A DNA stretch of 64,000 nt from Serratia liquefaciens ATCC 27592. Lineage in GTDB: Bacteria > Pseudomonadota > Gammaproteobacteria > Enterobacterales > Enterobacteriaceae. The stretch covers positions 4,464,001-4,528,000 of the forward strand of contig NC_021741.1 in NCBI RefSeq assembly GCF_000422085.1, given 5' to 3'. Under the pieces are notes generated by a model. It saw nothing but the letters and a program-made list of their open reading frames with translations. It made no database searches and was not told the origin of the DNA. The translations under genes and the position numbers were made by a program. Below, piece by piece: positions 18,252-28,045 of the stretch (the first letter of the stretch is position 1; each line of letters starts with the position of its first letter).

Positions 18252-19310
18252 TTAATCGGCGAAGTTAATCACCACCTTGCCACACTGCCCGGAAGCCATC
18301 AGCGCATAAGCATCGGCAGCCTGTTCAAGGGCAAAGCGGTGGGTAATCGCGTGATGCGGATGCATTTTCCAGTCGTGCAGGTCGGTACAACATTTTTCCA
18401 TATGGTGCAGGCTGGTGACCCAGGAGCCGATAATTCGTCGTTGGTGATGCATCAGGTCTGCACTGACCTCAAATTCCACCTTGCCGGTTTCACCGATGTA
18501 GATAACCCTTCCCCAGTCCGAGGATGCCTGTAGCGCCAGCAGCCGTCCTTTAGCGTTACCGGAACAGTCGAGGGTGACGTTGGCGCCGCCCGCGGTCAAT
18601 TCGCGAATGCGCTCTGTCACCCCCTCGCCGGTCAGAAAACCGTGATCCATCAGCCCCAACCGCTTCGCGGTCGCCAGACGTTCCGGTATGACATCTACGC
18701 CAATCACCGTTTTCGCCCCCCGCCCCTTCGCCAGCATCATCGCCATCATGCCAACCGGGCCCAACCCTACGACCAGCACGTGATCGCTGCCGGACACCTC
18801 GCCGCGCACAATGCCTTCATAGGCCGTGCCGACGCCGCAGGAAATAAAAGCGCCGTCTTCGTAGCTGAGCGAATCCGGCAGATGGATCAGATCCTTTTCC
18901 TCCGCCAACAGATAGTCGGCGTGGCCGCCATCCCGTTGCCAGCCATAGGCAGCCTTGCCAACGCCGGTACAGGAAATCGGATAGCCCCGGCGACAGTTGC
19001 TGCAAAAGCCGCAGCCGGAAATGTGGTACACCAGCACGCGGTCACTCTCGCGAAAGTGCCGGCAACCGGCCCCTAACGCGACAATCTGCCCACAAGGTTC
19101 GTGACCGTTAATAAATCCCCGGTACAAGGGCTGATCCGGTGCGGCAGCCGTGCCACGGTGCTGATGATAAATATAATGAATATCGCTGCCGCAAATACCG
19201 GACGACTTCATTTTAATTAATACCTGGCCAATACCCGGTTGCGGAATATCCACCTCGCGCAGCTCTGCCGTGGAATTTCCGGGTAAATAAGCCGCCAACA
19301 TTTTTCCCAT
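18252..19310 (-). CDS. Zinc-dependent alcohol/polyol dehydrogenase (MDR family)
   Basis: A 352-residue zinc MDR enzyme. The catalytic zinc site is CGSDIHYI with GHEPCGQIVALG. The structural zinc cluster is CGFCSNCRRGYPISC. The Rossmann motif is VLVVGLGPVGMMAMMLAKGRGA. It oxidises a sugar alcohol or sugar to a keto form, or acts in reverse, with NAD(P). Placed between a ribose-type ABC transporter and a mutarotase gene, it is probably the first catabolic step for the imported sugar. The specific polyol cannot be deduced. Confidence 0.9.
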   Translation of the reverse strand: MGKMLAAYLPGNSTAELREVDIPQPGIGQVLIKMKSSGICGSDIHYIYHQHRGTAAAPDQPLYRGFINGHEPCGQIVALGAGCRHFRESDRVLVYHISGCGFCSNCRRGYPISCTGVGKAAYGWQRDGGHADYLLAEEKDLIHLPDSLSYEDGAFISCGVGTAYEGIVRGEVSGSDHVLVVGLGPVGMMAMMLAKGRGAKTVIGVDVIPERLATAKRLGLMDHGFLTGEGVTERIRELTAGGANVTLDCSGNAKGRLLALQASSDWGRVIYIGETGKVEFEVSADLMHHQRRIIGSWVTSLHHMEKCCTDLHDWKMHPHHAITHRFALEQAADAYALMASGQCGKVVINFAD

Positions 19311-19358
19311 AATATTTTCCTTCCAGATTTAATGCGTTATTTTTAGTGGCATATGAGG

Positions 19359-20339
19359 CTATTGCTTATTGTTCTTCTGCATCACGATAATATTGGCCAG
19401 CACCGCCAGTACGATAATCACCCCTCTGACCACCTGTTGGAAAAAGGAGTTAATTCCCAGCAAGACCAGACCGTTGCCAATCAGGGTGATCACCAGCACG
19501 CCGAGCAGAGTGCCGAGCATCGAACCGCGCCCACCGGACAAGGCAGTCCCTCCCACCACCACGGCGGCAATCACATCAAACTCCAGGCCACTGGCCGCAC
19601 CGGCATTACCGGAGCCCAGGCGCGCCGCCAGCAGAATACCGGTGACGGCCGCCAACAGGCCGGCCAGGGTAAACAGCAGGACACGAATGCGTTTGACGTT
19701 AATGCCGCACAGCTGGGCGGCGCTGGCGTTGCCGCCAATGGCGTACACCGAGCGGCCAAAGGCGGTTTTCTTGCTGATAAACTGAAAAACCACGAACAGG
19801 ATCAGCATAATCACCGCCGAAACCGGCAGGCCCAGTACCTGCCCACCCAGCCAGTCCAGCACGTCATTTTCGTCGATCGGCACCGGCAAGGCGTTGGTCA
19901 TAAACAATCCCATCCCGCGCAGGGCGCTCCAAAGCCCCAATGTGGCGACAAAGCTGGGCACGTTAAACCAGCCTCGCAACACCCCGGCGACCGAGCCTAA
20001 CGCCGCCCCCAGGCACAAGGCCAGGATCAACGCGAACGGCAGCGGGATCGCGTACTGCATCAAATAAGCCAGGATCACCGAGATAAACGCCACCATCGGG
20101 CCTACGCTAACGTCGATTTCCCCGGAAATAATAATCAGCGTCATGGCCCAGGCGGCAATGCCGATGGTGGCGGCATCGCGTAAGATATTCATTTGGTTAT
20201 TCAGCGAAATAAACCCGGTGGCATAAATAGAAAATACCAGGTAAAGCACGACAATAATTGCCAGCAGGCCGAGTTCATTGGCGTGCTTCGATAATTTTCG
20301 GGTTCGGGTTATTTTTACTTCCGGTACCAATGTGGACAT
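19359..20339 (-). CDS. Sugar ABC transporter permease (RbsC/XylH type)
   Basis: A 326-residue inner-membrane permease of the carbohydrate uptake (CUT2) family. Signatures include the GEIDVSVGPMVAF region of early helices, AIGGNASAAQLCGINV (coupling segment to the ATPase) and VVVGGTALSGGRGSMLGTLLG near the C-terminus. It follows the ATPase gene by 35 bases; GGAGG precedes its ATG. It forms the pore of a transporter with the ATPase and the binding protein upstream. Confidence 0.94.
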   Translation of the reverse strand: MSTLVPEVKITRTRKLSKHANELGLLAIIVVLYLVFSIYATGFISLNNQMNILRDAATIGIAAWAMTLIIISGEIDVSVGPMVAFISVILAYLMQYAIPLPFALILALCLGAALGSVAGVLRGWFNVPSFVATLGLWSALRGMGLFMTNALPVPIDENDVLDWLGGQVLGLPVSAVIMLILFVVFQFISKKTAFGRSVYAIGGNASAAQLCGINVKRIRVLLFTLAGLLAAVTGILLAARLGSGNAGAASGLEFDVIAAVVVGGTALSGGRGSMLGTLLGVLVITLIGNGLVLLGINSFFQQVVRGVIIVLAVLANIIVMQKNNKQ

Positions 20340-20374
20340 TGTATTACCTCCGGTGCCTTCGAATGTGGGCAGAA

Positions 20375-21898
20375 TTATTGGATCATCAGCACTTCAGACA
20401 TCAGCTGTTCAACATCCACGGGCGAGATAAACTCCTTCACTATCGTGCCTTGCTGCAACAACAAGATCCGGTCGCAGACCTGGGGTAATTCCTCCACTTC
20501 GCTCGATACGAAAATGATACTTTTTCCCTCTGCCGCCAGCTCACGCGCAATACGGTAAATTTGGTTTTTCGCTTCGACATCCACGCCGCGCGTCGGCTCA
20601 TCCAGCAACAGGATCCGGCTTCTGGCGTAAACCCAACGGCCGATCACCACCTTCTGCTGGTTACCGCCGGAAAGCGTCATGATCGGCGTGCCGGTTTCTG
20701 CGGTTTTCACCCGCATCCGGCTGACGATCGCCGAGGTTGCCTGTTTGATCTTCGGCCAATTCAGCACGCCAAAGCGGCTGACGGAACGACTGTCTGTCAT
20801 CACGGTATTTTCATCCACGCCCAGCAACGGCATGATGCCCTCTGCCTTTCGGTTTTCCGGCGTGTAGGCCATACCGCGCTGAAGCATCTGGGCGTAATTC
20901 GGGCAGATCAGCGTTTTACCGTCGAGGATCAGCTCGCCTTCGACGAACGGCGTCAGGCCAACAATGGCTTTCAGCAATTCACTGCGGCCTGCGCCCAACA
21001 ACCCGGCAATGCCCAGTACTTCGCCACGCCGCAGCTCGAAACTCACCTGATGCAACTTGGGCGGCAGCGATAATTGTTTAACTTCAAAAACCTTGTCCCC
21101 GCCCTTCGGGGCCGTGACGGTTTGCATATGGTGGTCCTGATGGCCCAGCATCAGGTCGACAATTTGCTGAGTTGAGGTGTTGTCCAGCGCCACGTCACCC
21201 GCCACGCGGCCGTCGCGCATAATGGTGCAGGACGACGCCAGCCGGCGGATCTCATTCATTCGGTGGCTGACATAAACCACTGCAATCCCGGCGGCGGAAA
21301 GGCGCATCACTGCCGCCGCGACCAGATCGGCCTCGGCGTTGGCCAGCGAACTGGTTGGCTCGTCGAGGATCACCACTTTGGGATCCCCCTGACAGGCCCG
21401 GGCGATCTCCACCAGCTGCTGCTGCGCCGGGCTGAGATCGCGAACCCATTGTTGAGGATCGATGTCCACCCCGAGCAGCGCCAACGCGTGCCGGGCTTGC
21501 GCCAGCATGCCTGGCGCGTCAATCACGCCGGCGCGCTGCGGCCAGGCCCCCAAACACAGGTTTTCCGCCACGCTCATGTCCTGTACCAGGCTTAGCTCCT
21601 GATAGACGGCCCGCACGCCAAGCTCACCGGCCCGGCGCGTCAACAACGCATCTGGCCCCTCCAGCAGTCGATCGCCGATAAACACCTGCCCGGCGTCCGG
21701 CCGCTCACTGCCGGTCAACATGCGGATCAAGGTGGACTTGCCCGCGCCGTTTTTCCCCAGCAGAGCGCGCACCTCGCCACGCCGCAGCGTGAAATTCACA
21801 TCTTGCAGCGCCACCACTCCCGGGTAACGTTTATGCCCCGATTGAATGCGGGCCACGACCGGTTGCTGCGCCAATTCGTTTAAGGCTCTGTCACTCAT
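20375..21898 (-). CDS. Sugar ABC transporter ATPase (RbsA/MglA type)
   Basis: 507 residues from the ATG at 21898; the longer reading upstream runs into the inserted repeat and has no family support. Two ATPase halves are visible. The first has GKNGAGKST, LSPAQQQLVEIARA and VVILDEPTSSL. The second has a degenerate Walker A (GLLGAGRSELLK), LSGGNQQKVVIGRW and ILLLDEPTRGVD. This is the normal CUT2 fused ATPase. A 146-bp inverted-repeat element now separates it from the binding-protein gene, which could alter expression balance within the operon. Confidence 0.94.
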   Translation of the reverse strand: MSDRALNELAQQPVVARIQSGHKRYPGVVALQDVNFTLRRGEVRALLGKNGAGKSTLIRMLTGSERPDAGQVFIGDRLLEGPDALLTRRAGELGVRAVYQELSLVQDMSVAENLCLGAWPQRAGVIDAPGMLAQARHALALLGVDIDPQQWVRDLSPAQQQLVEIARACQGDPKVVILDEPTSSLANAEADLVAAAVMRLSAAGIAVVYVSHRMNEIRRLASSCTIMRDGRVAGDVALDNTSTQQIVDLMLGHQDHHMQTVTAPKGGDKVFEVKQLSLPPKLHQVSFELRRGEVLGIAGLLGAGRSELLKAIVGLTPFVEGELILDGKTLICPNYAQMLQRGMAYTPENRKAEGIMPLLGVDENTVMTDSRSVSRFGVLNWPKIKQATSAIVSRMRVKTAETGTPIMTLSGGNQQKVVIGRWVYARSRILLLDEPTRGVDVEAKNQIYRIARELAAEGKSIIFVSSEVEELPQVCDRILLLQQGTIVKEFISPVDVEQLMSEVLMIQ

Positions 21899-21915
21899 GC
21901 AAGCCACCGACATTA

Positions 21916-22061
21916 AGAGCCTATCCCAGTAGGCGTCATTGTTGCAGGTAGTTTGGACAAGGACAGCGCGGAAGAACCGGAGCGTACACAGAGTACGTGA
22001 GGATTCTGAGTACTGCCCAGGGCCAAACTGACAAATAAAATAGCCTAATGGAATAAGCTCT
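21916..22061. mobile_element. 146-bp MITE-like element with 19-bp terminal inverted repeats
   Basis: The left end AGAGCCTATCCCAGTAGGC and the complement of the right end AGAGCTTATTCCATTAGGC agree at 15 of 19 positions. Inside are secondary arms, GTTTGGAC and GGCCAAAC. There is no coding capacity, so it looks like a non-autonomous repeat. The TAG stop of the binding-protein gene uses the first two bases of the right end. Target-site duplications could not be resolved. Confidence 0.7.
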
Positions 22062-23043
22062 AAGGTAAGCCGTCTTTGTGAGTCACTAGCCAATCAGTAG
22101 CGCTCTGCGACGAGGCGTAGAGATCGATCGGCACCTGCACCACCTTTTGGCCGACCGGCCGCTGGTTGATGGCGTTCATCGCCTGAGTAAAGACCAACGC
22201 CCCCATTTTCTTGCCCGAGATATCCACCACCGCCTGCAGTACCTGACGGTTCACCAGTTCCTGTGCGATTTCAGTGGTCATGTCCGAGCCGAATACCACC
22301 GTTTGGCCGACCTTGTTCTGGTTGCGCACGGCTTTAACCGCCCCGAGCGTAGCGCCGCCGGATTCGCCGAAAATGGCATCGACTTTCCCGGAGGAAATCA
22401 GCAGTTTCTCGCCGACCGATATCGCCTTGTCCAGCACGGTGCCTTCCTGATTAGCGACGATTTTCATGCCCGGTACTTTCGCTTTTAACGCCTCTTCAAA
22501 TCCTTTACGCCGTTGCACGCAAACTTCGAAGGCTTCGCAATTAATAACGGCGATTGCAGGCTCGGTTATTTTCTTTTCAATGAAGTAATCGGCGGCGGTA
22601 TTACCCAGTTTTTTGCCAAACTCGTAGGGATCGCCGACCAAATAGGCATAAACATATTTATCTACGCCTTTCTCATTAATGCAGGTGTTGTAACAAATCA
22701 CCGGAATACTCGCTTCGTTGGCACGCTTGATGGCCCGCACGCTGCCATTCACCGAAACGGCGGAAAGCACGATGGCATTCACGTCGCGCGCAATCATGGT
22801 ATCGATAAACGAACTTTCTTTAGAAACATCCCCCTGCGCATTGGTTTCTATGATTTCAATTTTCCCTTTGTCCTTGGCGGCGCCGTCTTGCACGCCCCAG
22901 CGGACCCCGGCGTAATACCCCTGGGTATCGAGATAAATAGCGCCGATGGCGGTGTTGTCGTTTTTAGCCTGTGCGCCTGCACTGAAAATAATCAGGCCCC
23001 CGGTAATGGCTAACAGCACGTGTTTTATTTTTTTTAGCAACAT
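22060..23043 (-). CDS. Periplasmic sugar-binding protein of the ABC transporter
   Basis: 327 residues from the ATG at 23043, which has GGAG at good spacing; the in-frame ATG at 23067 lies before the ribosome-binding site. An N-terminal signal peptide (MLLKKIKHVLLAITGGLIIF, cleaved after SAGAQA) leads a type I periplasmic-binding fold with GAIYLDTQGYYAGVRWG and FGESGGATLGAVKAV. It delivers the sugar to the CUT2 permease. The C-terminus ends DGLP and the stop lies exactly at the edge of the inserted repeat, so the native end may have been a few residues different. Confidence 0.92.
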   Translation of the reverse strand: MLLKKIKHVLLAITGGLIIFSAGAQAKNDNTAIGAIYLDTQGYYAGVRWGVQDGAAKDKGKIEIIETNAQGDVSKESSFIDTMIARDVNAIVLSAVSVNGSVRAIKRANEASIPVICYNTCINEKGVDKYVYAYLVGDPYEFGKKLGNTAADYFIEKKITEPAIAVINCEAFEVCVQRRKGFEEALKAKVPGMKIVANQEGTVLDKAISVGEKLLISSGKVDAIFGESGGATLGAVKAVRNQNKVGQTVVFGSDMTTEIAQELVNRQVLQAVVDISGKKMGALVFTQAMNAINQRPVGQKVVQVPIDLYASSQSATDWLVTHKDGLP

Positions 23044-23095
23044 CGTTATTCTCCAGTTAATGTTCATTAACCTCTTGCTGCCTATTTTTATTATC

Positions 23096-23132
23096 CCGCC
23101 TGAAGGCTTTACCGCTGTTCGCCCTCAGGCGG
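23096..23132 (-). repeat. Hairpin between the MFS and binding-protein genes
   Basis: CCGCCTGA (23096-23103) and TCAGGCGG (23125-23132) can pair in the 163-base gap before the binding-protein gene. With no T-run directly after the stem, it may protect or process the transcript rather than end it. Confidence 0.35.
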
Positions 23133-23206
23133 AGCACAGACTCATTACACTAAATGATCAAACTGATTACTTACCGCCACAGGATCACGCATTAAACTAA
23201 ACAGGG

Positions 23207-24628
23207 TTAAGTAAACTTTTTCTCCCTGGCGCGATCCGTGCCTGCTGCACTGAGCTGTTCTTCCAGTGCTTCCAGAGTAATGCCTTTGGTTTCCGGCACT
23301 CTGGCGTAAATGAACCCCGCACCGGCCAGGCAAATGACGCCATACAACAGGAAACTGCCCGCTGCGCCCAATGCGGCATTCAGCAGCGGGAAGCTATAGG
23401 TCAGGACAAAACAGGCCACCCACAGCGCAAAGGTGCCGGCGGCCATGGCTGCTCCGCGAATGCGATTAGGGAAGATTTCAGACAGCAGTACCCAGGTAAC
23501 GGGGGCAAGCGTGACGGCATAGATAGCGATGGCGACCAACACCAGTAACAGCACCGGCAGCCCCAGCAAACCATAGGCGTAAGCCGCCGCCATCAGCAGG
23601 TAGATCACCGTTAATCCACAGGCACCTATCAGCATCAGCCGGCGTCGGCCAATGCGATCCACCAGCGGTAAAGCCAGCAAGGTGAAGATCAGGTTGATCA
23701 GCCCGGTGGCGACGATCGACTTCAACGTATCGTTAATATCGAACCCTGCCGACGCGAAGATCTCCTGCGCATAGTTAAAGATCACGTTGATACCGCACCA
23801 CTGCTGAAATATCGCCAGCACAATGCCTATCACCAACACCGGCCGTACATCGCTGCGCAGCAGCGCACTGAGCGGCACCTTGCCGCTGTCCTTGTCCAGC
23901 GTTTGACGGATCTCCTTTAGCGTTTGCTGCGCATAGCTTTCATTGCCGATGCGTCGCAAGACCTTCTGCGCCTGCTCGTGGCGGCCGACCTTCGCCAGCC
24001 AGCGCGGCGACTCCGGCACTGCCAGCATCAGCAGCAGGAAGGCCAGCGCCGGTACCAGTTCGGCACCAAACATATAACGCCAGCCAACCTGTCCGTTCCA
24101 GCTGGCCAACAACTCCGCCTGACCGGCATTGGCCGCCACCGGATCGGCGATCAGCAGGTTGATCAACTGCGCTGCCAATACCCCGATCACAATGGTCAAT
24201 TGGTTCACTGCAACGAAGCGACCCCGCTGTGCCGCCGGGCTGATTTCGGCGATATACACCGGCGACAGCGCCGAAGCCAGGCCAATGCCGACCCCGCCGA
24301 CAATGCGGTAAATGATAAAGGCGTCAAAACTGGTGGCCACTGCGGTGCCCCAGGCCGAGATCACGAAGGTCAAGGCGGCAATCGCCAGCGGCAGCTTGCG
24401 GCCAAAACGATCCGACAGCAGGCCCGAGATCACCGCGCCGAAAATACAGCCCACCAGCGCCGAACTCATCGCCCAGCCTGACTGGGCGGGATCGGTGATG
24501 CCAAAATAGGCCTCGTAGAAAGGCTTGGCCCCGCCTATGACCACCCAGTCGTAGCCGAATAACAGGCCACCGCAAGCGGCGACCAGGCAGATAGTCCAGA
24601 CATAGGGCATGTTCAGTTTATTCGTCAC
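23207..24628 (-). CDS. MFS sugar porter (GalP/XylE-like)
   Basis: A 473-residue twelve-helix sugar:proton symporter. Family signatures are DRFGRK and DRIGRRR in the two cytosolic loops, VPESPRWLAKVGR in the middle loop, and VPETKGITLEALEE at the end. QQWCGINVIFNY is the sugar-contact helix motif. GTG at 24628 has AAGGGG six bases upstream and is the best start. It lies 19 bases after the DUF5107 gene. Having an MFS porter and a full ABC transporter in one cluster suggests high- and low-affinity uptake of one sugar or uptake of two related sugars. Confidence 0.92.
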   Translation of the reverse strand: MTNKLNMPYVWTICLVAACGGLLFGYDWVVIGGAKPFYEAYFGITDPAQSGWAMSSALVGCIFGAVISGLLSDRFGRKLPLAIAALTFVISAWGTAVATSFDAFIIYRIVGGVGIGLASALSPVYIAEISPAAQRGRFVAVNQLTIVIGVLAAQLINLLIADPVAANAGQAELLASWNGQVGWRYMFGAELVPALAFLLLMLAVPESPRWLAKVGRHEQAQKVLRRIGNESYAQQTLKEIRQTLDKDSGKVPLSALLRSDVRPVLVIGIVLAIFQQWCGINVIFNYAQEIFASAGFDINDTLKSIVATGLINLIFTLLALPLVDRIGRRRLMLIGACGLTVIYLLMAAAYAYGLLGLPVLLLVLVAIAIYAVTLAPVTWVLLSEIFPNRIRGAAMAAGTFALWVACFVLTYSFPLLNAALGAAGSFLLYGVICLAGAGFIYARVPETKGITLEALEEQLSAAGTDRAREKKFT

Positions 24629-24647
24629 ATTGGTCCCCTTTTGGGCA

Positions 24648-27600
24648 TCAGTTGGCTAAAGTCTCGGCCAGCACGGTGAATAAACGCGCTTTGTCATGCG
24701 CAGGATTTATCGCCAGCAGCTCGCTTAACGTTTGCTGCGCTGCGGCTAACTGCCCTAACCCCAGTTGCGCCAAAGCCGTCACCAGCAGGCAGTGCTGTTG
24801 ATGCGCCTGTTGCAGGTCATTGTCCAACGCCATCAAATCCGGCAGCGAAACGGCAAAGAAATCGGCGCCAGGCGACACTGCAGACTGCTGGCTTGCCCAT
24901 TGCTGCATTTGGGTGAACTGCTGTTCGGCCTGTGCCGACTGCCCCAGTTGCTTGAGCGCCATGCCGCGATAGAACAAATAATCCACCGGTTGGTCGTTGT
25001 AGTAGCGGCTTTCAGCCAGTTCGCCGTGCCCCGCGCAGGCCTGTTGCCAGTAGGTGGCCGCTGCCTCGAGTTGGCCTTGCCGGGCAGCACAGATACCCAG
25101 CCAATAGTAGATATCGTTGTCGCTTTGCCCGGCCAGACGCCCTTCCCCCAGATTTTGCGGATAGTGCAACGCCGACTGCAGCAAATGCTGCGCCTGCTGT
25201 GGCGCTCCCTGTTGCAGTGCCTGGAATGCCAACCGTTGCAGATTGATCAGATACTGGCCGGTGACTTTGCCTTCACCACCTTCCCACGGGTGAAACTCAC
25301 GCTGCTGCAGGATCCGTTGCGCGTCACTCAACCGATCGCACTGGTTGTAAAGGCTCAGCAATTCGGCGGTAAGGTCGTCACGCCGGGCCACTACCGGCAA
25401 ATGTTGCTCCAACATCGCCAGCCGCTGAGCAGGTGCAGTACCGAGGCGTTTGTTCAGTTGATCCAGTTCAAACAGCAGCCGAGCGTCATCAGGTTGCAGA
25501 GCAAAGGCCTGCTGCAGATGCGCCAGCGCCACGTCATGCTGCTGGAGTTTATTGAAGGCGTAGATCCCCAGATTGCGCCAGGCGTCGGCAAACGTCGGCT
25601 CCCGCTCCACGCATTGCTGCCACAGCGCTACCGCCTGCGAGTAGTTGCGCTTGCTGTAATGGAAACAAGCCAACAGATACTGTGCAAAAACGCACTCCTG
25701 CAGTTGGCTTAGCATCTGCACTTCATTCAGGGTATTGGGGAAGCGCACCTGGTGGCCGAAGCCGTCGCGCGCCTGCGCCAACAGCTGCCGATATTCCCGG
25801 TCACTTACCGCGCCTTTGCGCAGGCTGGCCAACATATAGCGCGGCAAGGTTTCCTGGCTGTCCAACAGCGTCAGTAACTCAATCGCCTGCTCTTTGGCTC
25901 CCCATTCACAGAGTTGACCGGCAATGTTTAGCGCATTGATCCCACGGCAACCGGTCACCGACCGCAGCCGTTGTAAATCGGCCTCGGCGTGAGTTTGCGC
26001 ATAGCGCAGGAAATACAGGCTGTAATGCAGCGGACGGGCGACAAGCTGGTCATCGATATAGTCCAGGCTCTGTGCCCCTTTCCCCAGGCGTTGCAACAGC
26101 AGCGCTTTCAGGGCGATCAGCGGATAATGGCTGGCGTTAACACTCAGGCTGCTTTCACAAAACGCCAGCGCCTGCTGATACTCCCCGCGCCGCGCCGCGA
26201 CCCGCGCCAGACCATAGAAACCGCCCGGTTTACCGTTACCGCTCCAGATGGCGCGGTAGAAATCCTCGTAGGCCGCGTCGTCGTTACCCAATTGTTCCTG
26301 AGCGCAGGCACGAATCAGGCTGGCTAACCCGCACTGTGGGTTGCGGTTAAGGTTATGGGCTCGTGTCAGCGCGTCATCCGCGTAGGCAATCGCACGTTGG
26401 AAATTGGCACGGTTATATTCGAGCGTGGCCAGAGCCAAATTGCAGCGATAATCAAGAGGATCCAGCGTCAGACCCCGCTGGTAGTAATCGAACGCCGAAC
26501 GGCTGGCATGGTGGTACTGCTCCAGATGCTGGCCGATAAACCAGGCTTCATCGGCGCTGACGATCTGTTCTGCCGCCAGTGGCGCTTTGGCGGGCTGCGG
26601 TAATTCGGTGCTTTCGCTCGCCTGATGCTGGCGATAGCTGAGTACGCTGCGGCCCTGGGCGTCCTGCAATTCAATCGTCAGGCGACCGGAGAAATCGCCG
26701 GTCATGGTCTCCAGCAGCGCCGCACCGGGGGTGAGATCAACGCGGCGGTCGAGCAGCAACTGCTGGTCGCTATCGCTGCGGATCACCAACCGGTGCTGCG
26801 CCAGCAGCGCGACCGCATACAACCCCCACACCAGTTGTCGCCCGTCGCTTTCCAGTTTTAGCGCGGCACGGGTGTTGGCATTCTGCACCATGCCCAACGT
26901 GTTGTAGGGCAGGAAATTCTGCACAAAGCATTTTTCTTCGTAGGCGTCGAGCCAGGTGAAATCCGGTTGGTTATCGGTGTAAACCCCGGTCATCAGCTCA
27001 ATGTAAGGGCCGTTATTGTCGGTCAGATTGCGATCCCAGGCCTGGCCAAATTCGCCGTGGCCCCAGCTCCACTGTTTCTTGCCGGGCGACACATGGCGAT
27101 CGGCGATGTGCAAGAGTCCGCCCTGCTCATCGTGGCTGTAAGCGCCTACAAAGTCATAGTCCGACTTATGCGCCATGTAAGACGTCGGTACCGGGATATT
27201 CTTGTAGCGCGAAATATCCACACCGGCTGAATAATCCACCTTGTAGTAGGTGCCGGTGGCAATAGGGAACGAAGAGACATCGCGCTTGCCATGGTCAAAA
27301 ACGGCGGTCACATCCGGCGGGAATACGCTCTGGTGATCGTCTCCACCTTTCACCGCCGGGTTGGCCCACCACAGGAAATGGCGCGGCGTCGGGTTAGGGT
27401 TAAAGATCTTGGCGCTGATTTCAATCAGCGCGCGGTCAGGATACAGCGTGAAACCGGCCATCACCTGCAGCCCGCGCATCGGCTCTACCTCCCCCAGCCA
27501 GACGGTCTGCGCCCCGTTATCGTGCTGTTGAATCTGGCAGTCCACCGGCATATAGGTGGTCGGACGGTGGTGTTGCGGCCAGTTGAACTCGATCCCCCCG

Positions 27601-27938
27601 GAGATCCACGGCCCCAATAACCCCACCAGCGCCGGTTTCACTACCTCGTTGTGATAGACAAAATCGCGCTGCTGCACTTTATCGTAAGCCCGATGAATAC
27701 GCCCGCCCAGTTCCGGCAACAGCATCACGCGCAGGTAGTCGTTTTCCAAATATACCGCCTGATAGCGACGCAGAGATTTTTCACCGCTCAGGGTGTCAAT
27801 AACGCCATAGGGATAAACCGCGCCGGACGATCCCTGATAGACGCGGTTTTCCAGGAACATCGGGTGCGAATCCTGCTCGCCCGTGCCGTAAGTGGGTAAT
27901 TCAACCTGCTCTTGCCAAACCTTGACTGTCCCGTGCAT
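24648..27938 (-). CDS. DUF5107 protein with C-terminal tetratricopeptide repeats (1096 residues)
   Basis: The N-terminal 400 or so residues carry the DUF5107 pattern: YQAVYLENDYLRVMLLPELGG near the start, GPWISGGIEFNWP, and a mutarotase-like beta-sandwich flavour. From about residue 460 on, TPR-like helices follow, for example DPLDYRCNLALATLEYNRAN and FADAWRNLGIYAFNKLQQ. No signal peptide is visible, so it is probably cytoplasmic. ATG at 27938 has GAGGAAAAC upstream. It is the first gene of the sugar cluster, divergent from the ROK regulator. Biochemical role is not established; binding or processing of an oligosaccharide or sugar conjugate is a guess. Confidence 0.82.
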   Translation of the reverse strand: MHGTVKVWQEQVELPTYGTGEQDSHPMFLENRVYQGSSGAVYPYGVIDTLSGEKSLRRYQAVYLENDYLRVMLLPELGGRIHRAYDKVQQRDFVYHNEVVKPALVGLLGPWISGGIEFNWPQHHRPTTYMPVDCQIQQHDNGAQTVWLGEVEPMRGLQVMAGFTLYPDRALIEISAKIFNPNPTPRHFLWWANPAVKGGDDHQSVFPPDVTAVFDHGKRDVSSFPIATGTYYKVDYSAGVDISRYKNIPVPTSYMAHKSDYDFVGAYSHDEQGGLLHIADRHVSPGKKQWSWGHGEFGQAWDRNLTDNNGPYIELMTGVYTDNQPDFTWLDAYEEKCFVQNFLPYNTLGMVQNANTRAALKLESDGRQLVWGLYAVALLAQHRLVIRSDSDQQLLLDRRVDLTPGAALLETMTGDFSGRLTIELQDAQGRSVLSYRQHQASESTELPQPAKAPLAAEQIVSADEAWFIGQHLEQYHHASRSAFDYYQRGLTLDPLDYRCNLALATLEYNRANFQRAIAYADDALTRAHNLNRNPQCGLASLIRACAQEQLGNDDAAYEDFYRAIWSGNGKPGGFYGLARVAARRGEYQQALAFCESSLSVNASHYPLIALKALLLQRLGKGAQSLDYIDDQLVARPLHYSLYFLRYAQTHAEADLQRLRSVTGCRGINALNIAGQLCEWGAKEQAIELLTLLDSQETLPRYMLASLRKGAVSDREYRQLLAQARDGFGHQVRFPNTLNEVQMLSQLQECVFAQYLLACFHYSKRNYSQAVALWQQCVEREPTFADAWRNLGIYAFNKLQQHDVALAHLQQAFALQPDDARLLFELDQLNKRLGTAPAQRLAMLEQHLPVVARRDDLTAELLSLYNQCDRLSDAQRILQQREFHPWEGGEGKVTGQYLINLQRLAFQALQQGAPQQAQHLLQSALHYPQNLGEGRLAGQSDNDIYYWLGICAARQGQLEAAATYWQQACAGHGELAESRYYNDQPVDYLFYRGMALKQLGQSAQAEQQFTQMQQWASQQSAVSPGADFFAVSLPDLMALDNDLQQAHQQHCLLVTALAQLGLGQLAAAQQTLSELLAINPAHDKARLFTVLAETLAN

Positions 27939-28045
27939 GTTTTCCTCGCTAAAAATACTGAAGGTTGCTTTTCAGGCAGTCTAAATGACAGAATCGGCTA
28001 CTTTACGCGCTACCATCACGCAATACAGTAAACGGGGTTTAATGA

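Noticed and set aside
20375-22093. Longer (572-codon) reading of the ABC ATPase gene
   Set aside because: The extra N-terminus is encoded by the inverted-repeat element and matches no transporter ATPase; the start at 21898 fits the family.
24765-25712. 315-codon plus-strand frame inside the DUF5107/TPR gene
   Set aside because: Antisense shadow of the TPR region; glutamine/leucine/arginine repeats mirror the opposite strand.
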